A stretch of DNA of 36,291 nt from Streptomyces sp. BV286 (GTDB lineage Bacteria; Actinomycetota; Actinomycetes; Streptomycetales; Streptomycetaceae), in contig NZ_JAHRIB010000073.1 of assembly GCF_019090165.1 (NCBI RefSeq), positions 1 through 36,291 of the forward strand. Reading direction: 5' to 3'. Each line of letters starts with the position of its first letter. Within the stretch, counting starts at the first letter, position 1. Shown in pieces: positions 17,902 to 26,879 of this stretch. The notes under the pieces were generated by a model. That model ran no database searches. It was given only the letters and a program-made list of their open reading frames with translations, and was not told the DNA's origin. The position numbers and the translations under genes were made by a program.

Positions 17902-17937
17902 GTGGGTGCCGCGCACCGCGCGGCGCGCGGCACCCAC
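17902..17937 (+). terminator. GH3 gene terminator hairpin
   Basis: GTGGGTGCCGCGC (17902-17914) pairs perfectly over 13 bases with GCGCGGCACCCAC (17925-17937), starting 12 bases after the stop. There is no T-run. Confidence 0.8.
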
Positions 17938-18037
17938 TGGGCCGGAGTCCTGACAGGGGCAGGCCCGCGGGGGCGGCGGCGGAACGGACAGGAGGGGCGG
18001 GCCGCCAAAAGCGGCGGCCAGGAGTAGCTTCGAAGGT

Positions 18038-19387
18038 ATGAAGGCCGCACTGACACGAGGACTGTCCGTACTCCTGATCGCGTTCGCGGCCTTGGCGGTG
18101 CTGTCCGTCGGGGCCACGGACGCCCGCGCCGCCACGGACGTCTCGACGGTGGCGGACGCCCTGCGGGAGAGTCCCGTGTACGTCGATCCGTCCCTGTCCG
18201 GGCAGCTGTCCGACGCGGACGCGGACGCCCTGGCCGAGAAGATCGAGCGGGCGGACAAGCCGGTCTTCGTCGCCGTGCTCCCCGCGGACTTCCCCAAGGA
18301 GAACCTCTTCCGGAACCTGCGCACCGCCACCGGCATCACGGGCCTGTACGCGGTCCGGGTCGGCGACGACTTCGACGCGAAGGCCGACTCCTCGGTCCTG
18401 CCGGTCGACGGCGTACGCAACCTTGTGACCAGCGTCCAGGGCGAGAGCACGAAGGCCCAGCTGGACGACTTCACGGACCGGGCCCTCGCCAACGTCGGCG
18501 GCTCCGCGCCCAGCGGCTGGAGCGAGGGCGGTGGCGGCGTCGACACCGGCGCCCTGATCGGGGTCGGCGCGGTGGCCCTGGCGGGCGGCGCCGGCGCGTA
18601 CACCCTCGTGCGGCGCAACCGCCGCAGGAAGGACGCGGAGCGGCGGGCCGCGCTCGACAAGCTGCGGGTCGTCGTGGACGAGGACATCACCGCTTTCGGC
18701 GAGGAACTCGACCGGCTCGACTTCCACCCCGCGGAGCCCGGCGCGGACGACGCGATGCGCGCCGACTACGAGCGTGCCCTCGACGCGTACGACAAGGCGA
18801 AGTCCTTCATGGCGGCGGCCACCCGCCCCGAGGAGGTGCGGGCCGTCACCCAGTCCCTGGAGGACGGGCGCTTCTCCCTCGCCGTGCTCGCCGCGCGCCG
18901 CGAGGGAGCGCCCGTCCCCGAGCGGCGGGCGCCCTGCTTCTTCGACCCGCGCCACGGGCCGTCGGTCGCCGACGCCACCTGGACGCCGCCGGGCGGGGCC
19001 ACCCGCGAGGTGCCGGTCTGCGCCGCGGACCGGACCCGGCTGGACGACGGCCACGACCCCGCCGTCCGGGAGGTCGACACGGACGCGGGCCGCCGCCCCT
19101 ACTGGGACGCGGGCCCGGCGTACGGCCCCTGGGCGGGCGGCTACTTCGGCGGAGGCATCCTGCCGGGCCTGCTCGTCGGCACGATGCTCGGCTCCATGAT
19201 GGCCGGGCCGGCGTACGCGGCCGACTACGGCTCCGGGTACGGGGACTTCGGCGGTGGAGGGTACGAGGGCGGGGACACGTCCGGTGCCGACTTCAACTCC
19301 GACGACTTCGGCGGAGGGTTCGGCGGAGGCGACTTCGGGGGCGGCGGAGACTTCGGCGGGGGCGGGGACTTCGGCGGGGGTTTCTGA
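18038..19387 (+). CDS. Membrane protein with Gly-rich C-terminal tail, unknown function
   Basis: The 449-residue protein has an N-terminal signal or anchor ending near DARAATD, an extracytoplasmic domain (about 30-165), one membrane segment near residues 168-188 (GALIGVGAVALAGGAGAY) followed by RRNRRRKDAERR, and a helical, probably cytoplasmic region (200-300). A Cys pair (CFF ... VCAADR) follows. A second hydrophobic stretch, GILPGLLVGTMLGSMMAG, precedes a tail built from GG/DFGGG repeats ending in GGGF. The tail resembles the Gly-rich ends of some TPM-domain proteins, but I do not see that domain. GAAGG lies before the ATG. It stands between two strong terminators and is likely monocistronic. 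Confidence 0.78.
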   Translation: MKAALTRGLSVLLIAFAALAVLSVGATDARAATDVSTVADALRESPVYVDPSLSGQLSDADADALAEKIERADKPVFVAVLPADFPKENLFRNLRTATGITGLYAVRVGDDFDAKADSSVLPVDGVRNLVTSVQGESTKAQLDDFTDRALANVGGSAPSGWSEGGGGVDTGALIGVGAVALAGGAGAYTLVRRNRRRKDAERRAALDKLRVVVDEDITAFGEELDRLDFHPAEPGADDAMRADYERALDAYDKAKSFMAAATRPEEVRAVTQSLEDGRFSLAVLAARREGAPVPERRAPCFFDPRHGPSVADATWTPPGGATREVPVCAADRTRLDDGHDPAVREVDTDAGRRPYWDAGPAYGPWAGGYFGGGILPGLLVGTMLGSMMAGPAYAADYGSGYGDFGGGGYEGGDTSGADFNSDDFGGGFGGGDFGGGGDFGGGGDFGGGF

Positions 19388-19440
19388 GCCCTCCCGCATC
19401 GGCCCGGCGGTCCGCGACTCGGGCGGCCGGAGTACGACAC

Positions 19441-19481
19441 GCCTTCGGGCCCGGCGCGGTTCTGGCGCCGGGCCCGAAGGC
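19441..19481. terminator. Strong bidirectional terminator
   Basis: A perfect 17-pair stem joins 19441-19457 to 19465-19481 across a seven-base loop. It lies 53 bases after the membrane protein gene and 98 bases from the stop of the convergent protease gene. Confidence 0.85.
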
Positions 19482-19495
19482 GTCGTGGTCATTCA

Positions 19496-19515
19496 GCTGA
19501 GCTGAGCTGAGCTGA
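19496..19515. repeat. GCTGA pentanucleotide tandem repeat
   Basis: Four exact head-to-tail copies of GCTGA, with partial copies at both edges, lie between the terminator and the end of the protease gene. It is a short simple repeat that could vary between strains by slippage. Confidence 0.85.
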
Positions 19516-19578
19516 GCGGGACGGGGCTCGGGGTGCGAGGCGTATCGCGGCGCGTCCCCCGCGCCCCCGTCCCGGGGG

Positions 19579-20445
<867 letters not shown>

Positions 20446-20462
20446 TCATTTTCTGTTGAGGG

Positions 20463-20492
20463 ATTATGCGAACGCTGTGAGCGCCGCCACAA
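20463..20492 (-). promoter_or_regulatory. Promoter of the trypsin gene
   Basis: Reading the minus strand, TTGTGG (20492-20487), an 18-base spacer and CATAAT (20468-20463) form a good -35/-10 pair, giving a leader of about 95 bases. CATGCCA and TGGCATG form a seven-base inverted repeat within that leader (about 20399-20440), a possible control site. Confidence 0.55.
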
Positions 20493-20520
20493 GGGGTGGG
20501 AACCAGCCGCTCCTATCCGG

Positions 20521-21330
20521 TCAGCCGGTGCTCCCCGACCGCGGCACGACCAGACCCGTCTCGTACGCCATGACCACGGCCTGCGTCCGGTCGCGCAGTC
20601 CGAGCTTCGCCAGGACCCGGCTGACGTGGGTCTTCACCGTCTCCTCGCCCACGTGGAGGCGTCCGGCGAGCTCGGGGTTCGACAGCCCCTCGGCGAGCAG
20701 TCGCAGCACCTCGGTCTCGCGGGGGGTGAGGGCGGCGAGCGCGTCCCCGTCCGGCCGGTCCGGCGCACGGGGTCTCAGCCGCGCGAACTCCGCGATGAGC
20801 CGGCGGGTCACGGCCGGCGCCAGCAGGGCATCCCCGGCGGCGACGACCCGCACCGCGTCGAAGAGCCGCTCCGCGGTGACGTCCTTGAGGAGGAAGCCGC
20901 TCGCCCCGGCGGTGAGGGCGTCGTACACGTGCTCGTCGAGGTCGAAGGTGGTGAGGATCAACACGCGGGGCGGGTGGGCGGGTTCGGCCCGGCGCATCAG
21001 CTCCGCGGTGGCCTGGATGCCGTCCGTCACCGGCATCCGTACGTCCATCAGCACCACGTCCGGCCGCTGTTCGCGGCACACGCGGACCGCCTCGGCGCCG
21101 TCCCGGGCGGTGCCCACGACCTCGAAGTCCCGCTGGGTGGCGAGGAGTCCGGCGTATCCGGCCCGGACGACCTCGTGGTCGTCGGCGACGACGATGCGCA
21201 CGGGCCCGCCCTCGGTGGCCGGTCCGGGAGCCTCGGCGGCCGCTCCGGAATCCGGCGGGGCGGCTGCCGCGGAGCCCGGCACGGCGGCTGCCGTGGAACG
21301 CCGCGCGGTGGTTCCTGCGGGGTCTGTCAC
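20521..21330 (-). CDS. NarL/LuxR-family response regulator
   Basis: The 269-residue protein has an unusual Ala/Pro-rich N-terminal extension of about 43 residues. A receiver domain follows, starting VRIVVADDHEVVRAGY, with the phosphorylated Asp in VVLMDVRMP and the conserved Lys in FLLKD. A LuxR-type helix-turn-helix, LTPRETEVLRLLAEGLSNPELAG ... VKTHVSRVLAKL, completes the protein. The GTG start at 21330 overlaps the kinase stop by four bases (GTGA), so the pair is translationally coupled. It should activate or repress genes nearby, most likely the divergent ABC exporter; that target is inferred. Confidence 0.93.
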   Translation of the reverse strand: MTDPAGTTARRSTAAAVPGSAAAAPPDSGAAAEAPGPATEGGPVRIVVADDHEVVRAGYAGLLATQRDFEVVGTARDGAEAVRVCREQRPDVVLMDVRMPVTDGIQATAELMRRAEPAHPPRVLILTTFDLDEHVYDALTAGASGFLLKDVTAERLFDAVRVVAAGDALLAPAVTRRLIAEFARLRPRAPDRPDGDALAALTPRETEVLRLLAEGLSNPELAGRLHVGEETVKTHVSRVLAKLGLRDRTQAVVMAYETGLVVPRSGSTG

Positions 21331-22847
21331 GCCAGGGCCTCCGCCCGTGTCGGGAGCCGTGCCTCGACCATGAAGCCGCCACCGGGTGCGGGCCCGGTGC
21401 GTAGGGTGCCTCCCACGGTCGCCGCCCGCTCCCGCATGCCGAGGAGGCCGTGCCCCGCCCGGTCCGCGGCGTGGGCGGGACCGGACCCGGGACCGGCGCC
21501 GGGCCCGGGGCCCGGGCCGTTGTCGCGCACACGGATCTCCAAGTCGTCTTTTCCGTAACGGAGTTCGACGTCGACGGCGGCTCCGGGAGCATGCCGGCGG
21601 ACGTTGGTCAGCGCCTCCTGGACGATACGGAACGCGGTGACCTCGATCCCCGGGTCGAGCGGCGCGACCGTGCCGCTGACGATCAGCCGGGTGCCGGAAC
21701 CCGCGGCGTCCCGGGACTCGTCGATCAGCTCCATCAGCTGGCGCAAGCCCGGCTGGGGGCGTCGGGTGACTCCCGCGTCCGCGTCCTCGCGCAGCACCCC
21801 GAGCAGCCGCCGCATCTCCGTCAGCGCGGCCCGCGCGGTGTCCCCGATGGCCAGCAGCCGGGTCGCGCCGTCGGCGGGCATCCCCTGCGTGGTCAGCCGT
21901 GCCGTCTCGGCCTGCACGGCGATCATCGAGATGTGATGCGCGACGACATCGTGCAACTCCCGCGCGATACGGGCCCGTTCGCCCCGCGCGGCGTGCTCGA
22001 GGAGCGTGTCGGCGAAGGCCTGCTCCGTCGCACTGTTGGCCTGTGCCGTGGTCCGTACGTGCCGGGTGATGCCGGTGGCCGCGGCGGCGGAGCCGAGCGT
22101 GGCGAGCAGGACGGTCACGACGCGGACGGTGGAGCCGCCGGAGCCCGCGGCGGCCGCCACGGCCAGGCCGACGTACGGGAGTACGAGGAGGCCGCTGAGC
22201 AGGGAAGCCCCGGCCCGTCCGAGCAGGTGGACGGCCGCCAGCTGGGCCACCGATCCCGAGAGGGTCAGGACGTGGAAGGGTTCCAGGGCCAGGACGCAGG
22301 CGGTCGTGAGCGCGATCGCGGCGGCGTTGCGGGTGCCCGCACCGCGCTCCGGCGCGAGGAGGAGGCCCACCGGCAGGGTCGTGCACAGGGTGAGCAGCAC
22401 GGCGAGCGCGAGGTTGCCGCGCAGGCCAGCGGCTCGTACGAGGATCTCGACGCAGGCGAGCAGCGCGAGACCGGCGGAGAACACGAGGGGGGAGAAGGGG
22501 GAGAGGGGCCCCGGACCGGCGGAGGGTCGGGGCACGACGGAGAAGCGCCCGGCGAAGGAGACGAAGGAGACGAAGGAGACGAAGGAGGCGAAGGAGGCGA
22601 AGGAGGCGAAGGCGGTGGCCGAGGCGGTGGAGGAGGCGAGGGCGGGGGTGCTCGTGCCGTGGGAGGCGTCCCCCGGGGCGCGGGCGGCACGGGCCGTTCG
22701 AGCGGCACGGCCGCGGGCGGGGAGCCGACCGCCGCCGGACGCCCTCCGACGGAGCGGTACCAACTGCCTCACTCTGCCCGCGAGTTCCGCGGAATCCGGG
22801 ACCGCCCTCGCCGCTCTCACCTCGTCCTTCTCGTCCACGCCCGCCAT
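21327..22847 (-). CDS. Membrane sensor histidine kinase (HisKA_3 type)
   Basis: The 506-residue kinase pairs with the following response regulator. The N-terminal 80-90 residues are basic and then low in complexity, with a repeated F-A/V-S triplet from 9-bp DNA repeats. About five membrane segments follow (roughly 105-260), then the dimerisation helix with the phosphorylated His in ARIARELHDVVAHHISM, and an HATPase domain with DNGPGPGPGAG and GHGLLGMRERA. The last part of the ATP lid is expanded by a Gly-Pro run. The ATG at 22847 has only a weak ribosome binding site; GTG at 22820, with AGAAGG before it, is a good alternative. No ligand can be named. Confidence 0.9.
   Translation of the reverse strand: MAGVDEKDEVRAARAVPDSAELAGRVRQLVPLRRRASGGGRLPARGRAARTARAARAPGDASHGTSTPALASSTASATAFASFASFASFVSFVSFVSFAGRFSVVPRPSAGPGPLSPFSPLVFSAGLALLACVEILVRAAGLRGNLALAVLLTLCTTLPVGLLLAPERGAGTRNAAAIALTTACVLALEPFHVLTLSGSVAQLAAVHLLGRAGASLLSGLLVLPYVGLAVAAAAGSGGSTVRVVTVLLATLGSAAAATGITRHVRTTAQANSATEQAFADTLLEHAARGERARIARELHDVVAHHISMIAVQAETARLTTQGMPADGATRLLAIGDTARAALTEMRRLLGVLREDADAGVTRRPQPGLRQLMELIDESRDAAGSGTRLIVSGTVAPLDPGIEVTAFRIVQEALTNVRRHAPGAAVDVELRYGKDDLEIRVRDNGPGPGPGAGPGSGPAHAADRAGHGLLGMRERAATVGGTLRTGPAPGGGFMVEARLPTRAEALA
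22552..22614. repeat. 9-bp tandem repeat within the kinase gene
   Basis: Seven head-to-tail units of (A/G)CGAAGGAG, the last ending GCG, keep the reading frame of the kinase. Read on the minus strand they encode the triplets FAS and FVS, just before the first clear membrane segment. Four 'A' and 'G' blocks (GCG, ACG x3, GCG x3) suggest growth by slippage. Confidence 0.9.
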
Positions 22848-22995
22848 TGTGCCGTCGTCGGCGCCGGACCGCGTCCCCCTGGTCAGCCGTGCGCGAGTCC
22901 CCCACACGAGGGATACCGTCCCCCGGGCCGGGGGCGGCGAAGACCGCTCGCGGCCGGGACGACGCCACGAAGGACGGTCCCTAACCTCGCTGAGC

Positions 22996-23928
22996 ATGGA
23001 CGCAACCATCGAAGTCCTCGACCTGCACAAGAGGTTCGGGCGGACCGTCGCCGTCGACGGGCTCTCCTTCACGGTCGAACCGGGCCAGGTCACCGGCTTC
23101 GTCGGCCCCAACGGGGCGGGCAAGTCGACGACCATGCGGACCGTACTCGGTCTGGACGCCCCCGACACGGGCACCGCCCTCATCGGCGGCCGCCCCTACC
23201 ACGACCTGCGCGCCCCCCTGCTGGAGGTGGGCGCGCTGCTCGACGCGGCCGCACTGCACCCGGCCCGCCGGGGCCGCGACCACCTGCGGTGGCTGGCGCA
23301 CTCGCACGGCCTGTCCCTGCGCCGGGTCGACGAGGTGCTCGAACAGGTCGGCATGGCGCAGGGGGCGCGCCGCAAGGCGGGCGGCTACTCACTCGGCATG
23401 CGCCAGCGCCTCGGCGTGGCCGCCGCGCTCCTCGGGGACCCACCCGTCCTCCTGCTCGACGAGCCGGTCAACGGCCTCGACCCCGAGGGCATCCAGTGGA
23501 TCCGCGGCCTGCTGCGGAGCCTGGCTGCCGAGGGCCGGGCCATCCTCGTGTCGAGCCACCTCATGAGCGAACTGGAGGACACCGCCGACCACTTGGTGGT
23601 GGTCGGCCGTGGCCGCCTGATCGCCGACACGGCCGTCGCCGACCTGCTGGCCGCGGCGTCCGGCGACCGCGTCGCCCTGCGCACGAGCGCGCGTACCGAG
23701 GCGATGGAACTGCTCACCGGCCGGGGCGGCACGGTCGCCGTCACCGGCCGGGACACCCTCACCGTCACCGGGCTGCCGTCGGAGCGGATCGTGGCACTCC
23801 TCGCCGAGGCCGGGATCCCGTTCGCCGAAGTGGGCGCCCACCGGGCCACCTTGGAGGAGGCGTACATGGAACTGACCCGCGACGCCGCGGAGTTCACCTC
23901 CACCGCGAACGGCGGGGTGGCACGATGA
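22996..23928 (+). CDS. ABC transporter ATPase subunit
   Basis: The 310-residue ATP-binding protein has Walker A in GPNGAGKST (about residues 38-46), a signature-like YSLGMRQRLG, Walker B VLLLDEPVNGLDPEG and the switch His in VSSHLM. The DrrA/CcmA-type fold with a C-terminal extension after residue 220 is usual for exporters paired with ABC-2 permeases. Start at the ATG 22996, 148 bases from the divergent kinase gene; no clear ribosome binding site is visible. The stop overlaps the permease start (ATGA). Together with the two permeases it likely exports a toxic or antibiotic compound sensed by the kinase. Confidence 0.93.
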   Translation: MDATIEVLDLHKRFGRTVAVDGLSFTVEPGQVTGFVGPNGAGKSTTMRTVLGLDAPDTGTALIGGRPYHDLRAPLLEVGALLDAAALHPARRGRDHLRWLAHSHGLSLRRVDEVLEQVGMAQGARRKAGGYSLGMRQRLGVAAALLGDPPVLLLDEPVNGLDPEGIQWIRGLLRSLAAEGRAILVSSHLMSELEDTADHLVVVGRGRLIADTAVADLLAAASGDRVALRTSARTEAMELLTGRGGTVAVTGRDTLTVTGLPSERIVALLAEAGIPFAEVGAHRATLEEAYMELTRDAAEFTSTANGGVAR

Positions 23929-25469
23929 CCGCGCCTGCTACGCACGCCCCCTACCGTTCCCGGCTCCAGCCGGGCCGGGCCGGGTTCGTCCGGCTGCTGC
24001 GGGCGGAGTGGAGCAAGTTCTGGACCGTGCAGAGCTGGCTGCTGATCCTCGTGCTGGCGGTCGCCGCGACCGTCGGCATCTCGCAGCTCGGCGCGAGCGG
24101 CACCACCGACGACCCCAACGGCGGGCCCAGATCAGCCTTCGCGCCCGACGGCACCCGCGTGGACGACAGCTTCCGCTTCGTCCACCGGCCGCTCACGGGG
24201 AACGGCAGCGTCACGGTCCACGTGTCCGGCGTCGAGGGACAGGCGGACCGCTCTCCCGAGCCGTGGGCGAAGGCCGGCGTCATCATCAAGTCGAGTACGG
24301 AACCCGGCAGTTCGTACGTGGCCCTGATGGTGACGCCGGACCACGGCGTCCGCATGCAGTGGGACTTCACCCACGACCGGGCAGGGTCGTCCGCCACCGC
24401 TCGCTGGCTCAGGCTGACGCGTTCGGGCCAGGAGCTGACCGGCTACGAGTCGCCGGACGGCCGCAGGTGGACGAAGATCGCGACCGTACGCCCGGCGGAC
24501 CTTGCGAAGACGGCCCGCGCGGGTCTGTTCGTCGCCACCCCGGCCCATCGCACGCTGCGCCGCTCCTTCGGAGGCACCTCCGAGACCGCGGGTAGCGCGA
24601 CCGCCACCGCGGCCTTCGACCACGCCGGGCTGCGCGGCGCCACCGCGGGCACCTCCTGGACCAGCACCGACGTGGGCGCCCCCGATCCGGAGGACCCGGA
24701 CCTCCCGGAGTCCGGCCCGGCCCGGCCGGTGCCCGGCAGCACACAGATCACCGGCGGCGGCAGCTTCACGCTCACCGGGCAGGGCGACATCGCCCCGGAC
24801 CAGACCGGTGGTGACACCGTCCAGATGAGCTTCCAGGGCGTCTTCGTCGGCGTGCTGTTCATGGTGACGCTCGGCGCGCTCTTCCTCACCGCCGAGTACA
24901 AGCGGGGCATGATCCGTACGACGTTCACGGCGAGTCCGCGCCGGGGGCAGGTCCTGGCGGCGAAGGCCCTGGTGATCGGGGGAGTGACGTTCACAGCGGG
25001 GCTCGTGGCGGCGGCCCTGTCGTTTTCGCTCGCGCAGGACCGGCTGCGCTCCAACGGGTTCAGGCCTCCCGCGTACCCGGACCTCTCCCTGCTGGAGGGA
25101 CCCGCCGCCCGGGCGATCGTCGGCAGCGCGATCCTGCTGTCGCTGGTCGCGGTCCTCGCCCTGGCCCTGGGTGCGGTACTGCGCAGCAGCGCGGGGGCGA
25201 TCACGGTGGTGGTGGTCCTGGTGATCCTCCCGCAGATCCTGGCGTTCGCTCTGCCCCTGCCGGTCGCCGAGTGGCTGCTTCGGCTGACTCCCGCGGCGGC
25301 GTTCGCGATCCAGCAGGGGGTCACCTACTACCCGCAGGTGGCCCACAACTGCCTGCCGGAGAGCGGCTGTTACCCCCTGGATCCCTGGAACGGCCTGGCG
25401 GTGCTGTGCGCGTACGTGGCGGTGGCGCTGGCGCTGGCCGTTCGGCGCCTGCGCGGGAGGGACGTGTGA
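23925..25469 (+). CDS. ABC-2 permease with inserted extracellular lectin-like domain
   Basis: The 514-residue permease starts with a cytoplasmic segment (FVRLLRAEWSKFWTVQSW) and one membrane segment (about 36-55). Residues 60-300 then form a large extracytoplasmic insert before five more membrane segments from FQGVFVGVLFMVTLGALFLTAEY on. The insert around residues 80-215 (DSFRFVHRPLTGNGSVTVHV ... WAKAGVIIKSS ... VRMQWDFTHD ... WLRLTRSG) reads like a concanavalin-type beta sandwich of the DUF1349 kind. A Pro/Asp-rich linker follows (about 235-300). It overlaps the ATPase gene by four bases and the next permease by four. Ordinary ABC-2 permeases lack such a domain, so it may bind substrate or sense the cell surface. 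Confidence 0.85.
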   Translation: MTAPATHAPYRSRLQPGRAGFVRLLRAEWSKFWTVQSWLLILVLAVAATVGISQLGASGTTDDPNGGPRSAFAPDGTRVDDSFRFVHRPLTGNGSVTVHVSGVEGQADRSPEPWAKAGVIIKSSTEPGSSYVALMVTPDHGVRMQWDFTHDRAGSSATARWLRLTRSGQELTGYESPDGRRWTKIATVRPADLAKTARAGLFVATPAHRTLRRSFGGTSETAGSATATAAFDHAGLRGATAGTSWTSTDVGAPDPEDPDLPESGPARPVPGSTQITGGGSFTLTGQGDIAPDQTGGDTVQMSFQGVFVGVLFMVTLGALFLTAEYKRGMIRTTFTASPRRGQVLAAKALVIGGVTFTAGLVAAALSFSLAQDRLRSNGFRPPAYPDLSLLEGPAARAIVGSAILLSLVAVLALALGAVLRSSAGAITVVVVLVILPQILAFALPLPVAEWLLRLTPAAAFAIQQGVTYYPQVAHNCLPESGCYPLDPWNGLAVLCAYVAVALALAVRRLRGRDV

Positions 25470-26269
25470 GCCGCCCGGCGGTGCTCGGGCCGCTCCACGC
25501 CGAGTGGACCAAGTTCCGTACAGTGCCCAGCAGTTGGTGGCTCCTGGCGGCCACCGTGGCTCTCACGGTCGCGGTCGGTGCGGCCGCGGCGGCCTCCGTC
25601 GGCACCGGCCTCTGCGCGTCGGCGGAGGCCTGCCGCGAGGACACGGTGAAGCTGAGCCTCACGGGTGTCTGGCTCGGCCAGGCGGCGGCCCTGGCCCTCG
25701 GCGCGCTGTCGATGGGCGCGGAGTACGGCACCGGCACGATCCGTACGACACTGACGGCCATGCCGCACCGGGTGCCGCTGCTCGCGGCGAAGGCGGCCGT
25801 CCTGGCCGCCGCGACCGCGGTGGCCGCAGCGGTGGCGGTCCTCGCCTCCCTCTTCCTCGGCAGGCTCCTCCTTCCCGGTGACGTCTTCACCGCGGAGTCC
25901 GGCTACCCGCTGCCGTCCCTCGCCGACGGACCCACCCTCCGCGCGGCCTTCGGTTCGGTCCTCTGCCTCACCCTGATCACCCTGCTGGGCCTCGGGCTGG
26001 CCGCCCTGCTGCGGGACAGCACCGGCGCCGTCACCGCGGGCCTCGGCCTGCTGTACGTGGTCCCGGTGGTGGCGGACCTCCTGAGCGACCCGGCCTGGAG
26101 CCGTCGTCTGGAACGCTGGGCGCCCATGCCGGCCGGCCTCGCCATCCGGGCCACGAAGGATCTGTCCCGTTTGCCGATCGGCCCGTGGCCGGGCCTCGGC
26201 GTCCTGGCGGCGTACGCGCTGGGCACCCTCCTCGTCGCGGCGGCGGCGTTCAGGGCCCGGGACGCGTAG
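25466..26269 (+). CDS. ABC-2 permease subunit
   Basis: A 267-residue protein with the same N-terminal layout as its neighbour (LHAEWTKFRTVPSSWWLLA) but without a large insert. There are six predicted membrane segments: one near 22-42, a short loop with two Cys (CASAEAC), then EYGTGTIRTTLTA between segments 2 and 3, and four further segments ending before RARDA. The GTG at 25466 overlaps the preceding stop by four bases, so the three ABC genes form one operon. The two permeases likely form a heterodimer with two copies of the ATPase. Confidence 0.88.
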   Translation: MSRPAVLGPLHAEWTKFRTVPSSWWLLAATVALTVAVGAAAAASVGTGLCASAEACREDTVKLSLTGVWLGQAAALALGALSMGAEYGTGTIRTTLTAMPHRVPLLAAKAAVLAAATAVAAAVAVLASLFLGRLLLPGDVFTAESGYPLPSLADGPTLRAAFGSVLCLTLITLLGLGLAALLRDSTGAVTAGLGLLYVVPVVADLLSDPAWSRRLERWAPMPAGLAIRATKDLSRLPIGPWPGLGVLAAYALGTLLVAAAAFRARDA

Positions 26270-26375
26270 GGGAACGTATGGCCGGGAGCCGGACGGAGCC
26301 GGGAGCCGGTGTGCGTGCCGTCGTCCGTGCGGGCGTCGCGGCCCGGGGAGGCGACAGGTGTGGGCCGGGGGTCCG

Positions 26376-26870
26376 TCAGGTGTGGTCCGGCAGGGCCAGC
26401 CACTCCTTCCACGACAGGTCCCGTCCGATGAACCGCGGTCGCTCGAAGGGCCACGCCCCGGCGATCCACCGCGGCACGAACGTGTCCAGGTCCCGCTCCA
26501 GCGAGGTCCCCACCTGGTCGTCGACGACCCACCAGGAGATCTCGGCGTCGGCACCGGCCTTCTCCGGCGGATCGATGTAGACGCACCCGTACTCGGTGGT
26601 CTCCGCCTCGTCGAACAGCACGTAGTTGAAGGACTGGTGAGCGGCGATCTCGGCCTCGTGCCGTTCCAGGTCCGCCCGGTTGGCCTCGAAGGTGATCGTG
26701 GCGGCGGGCCAGCCCCAGGCCTCCCCGAAGACCGACCACAGCCGCTCCCGGGATCCCATCACCGTCGGGTAGTCGATCGCGGCGTCCGCCCCGGTGATCG
26801 GGCGGAGGTGATGCCCACCGGGCACGTCGACGCGCAGGGGATGGACGAAGTCAGCGGGCAGCCAGGTCAT
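26376..26870 (-). CDS. GNAT-family N-acetyltransferase-like protein
   Basis: The 164-residue protein begins VDVPGGHHLRPITGADAAIDYPTVMGS. Its central strands FNYVLFDEAETTEYGCVYIDPPE and AEISWWVVDDQVGTSLERDL follow the GNAT fold. The acetyl-CoA loop QVGTSLE departs from the usual Q/RxxGxG/A, so catalysis is less certain. It begins nine bases after the interrupted gene and is last in the operon headed by the efflux pump. A role in modifying a drug or metabolite is possible from this context but not shown. Confidence 0.75.
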   Translation of the reverse strand: MTWLPADFVHPLRVDVPGGHHLRPITGADAAIDYPTVMGSRERLWSVFGEAWGWPAATITFEANRADLERHEAEIAAHQSFNYVLFDEAETTEYGCVYIDPPEKAGADAEISWWVVDDQVGTSLERDLDTFVPRWIAGAWPFERPRFIGRDLSWKEWLALPDHT

Positions 26871-26879
26871 GCCCGGAGG

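Noticed and set aside
21450..25469. A 1339-codon open frame on the plus strand
   Set aside because: Only its end, from 23925, is a real gene (the first ABC permease). The earlier part is the complement of the kinase gene and another frame of the ATPase gene, open only because stop codons are rare at this GC content.
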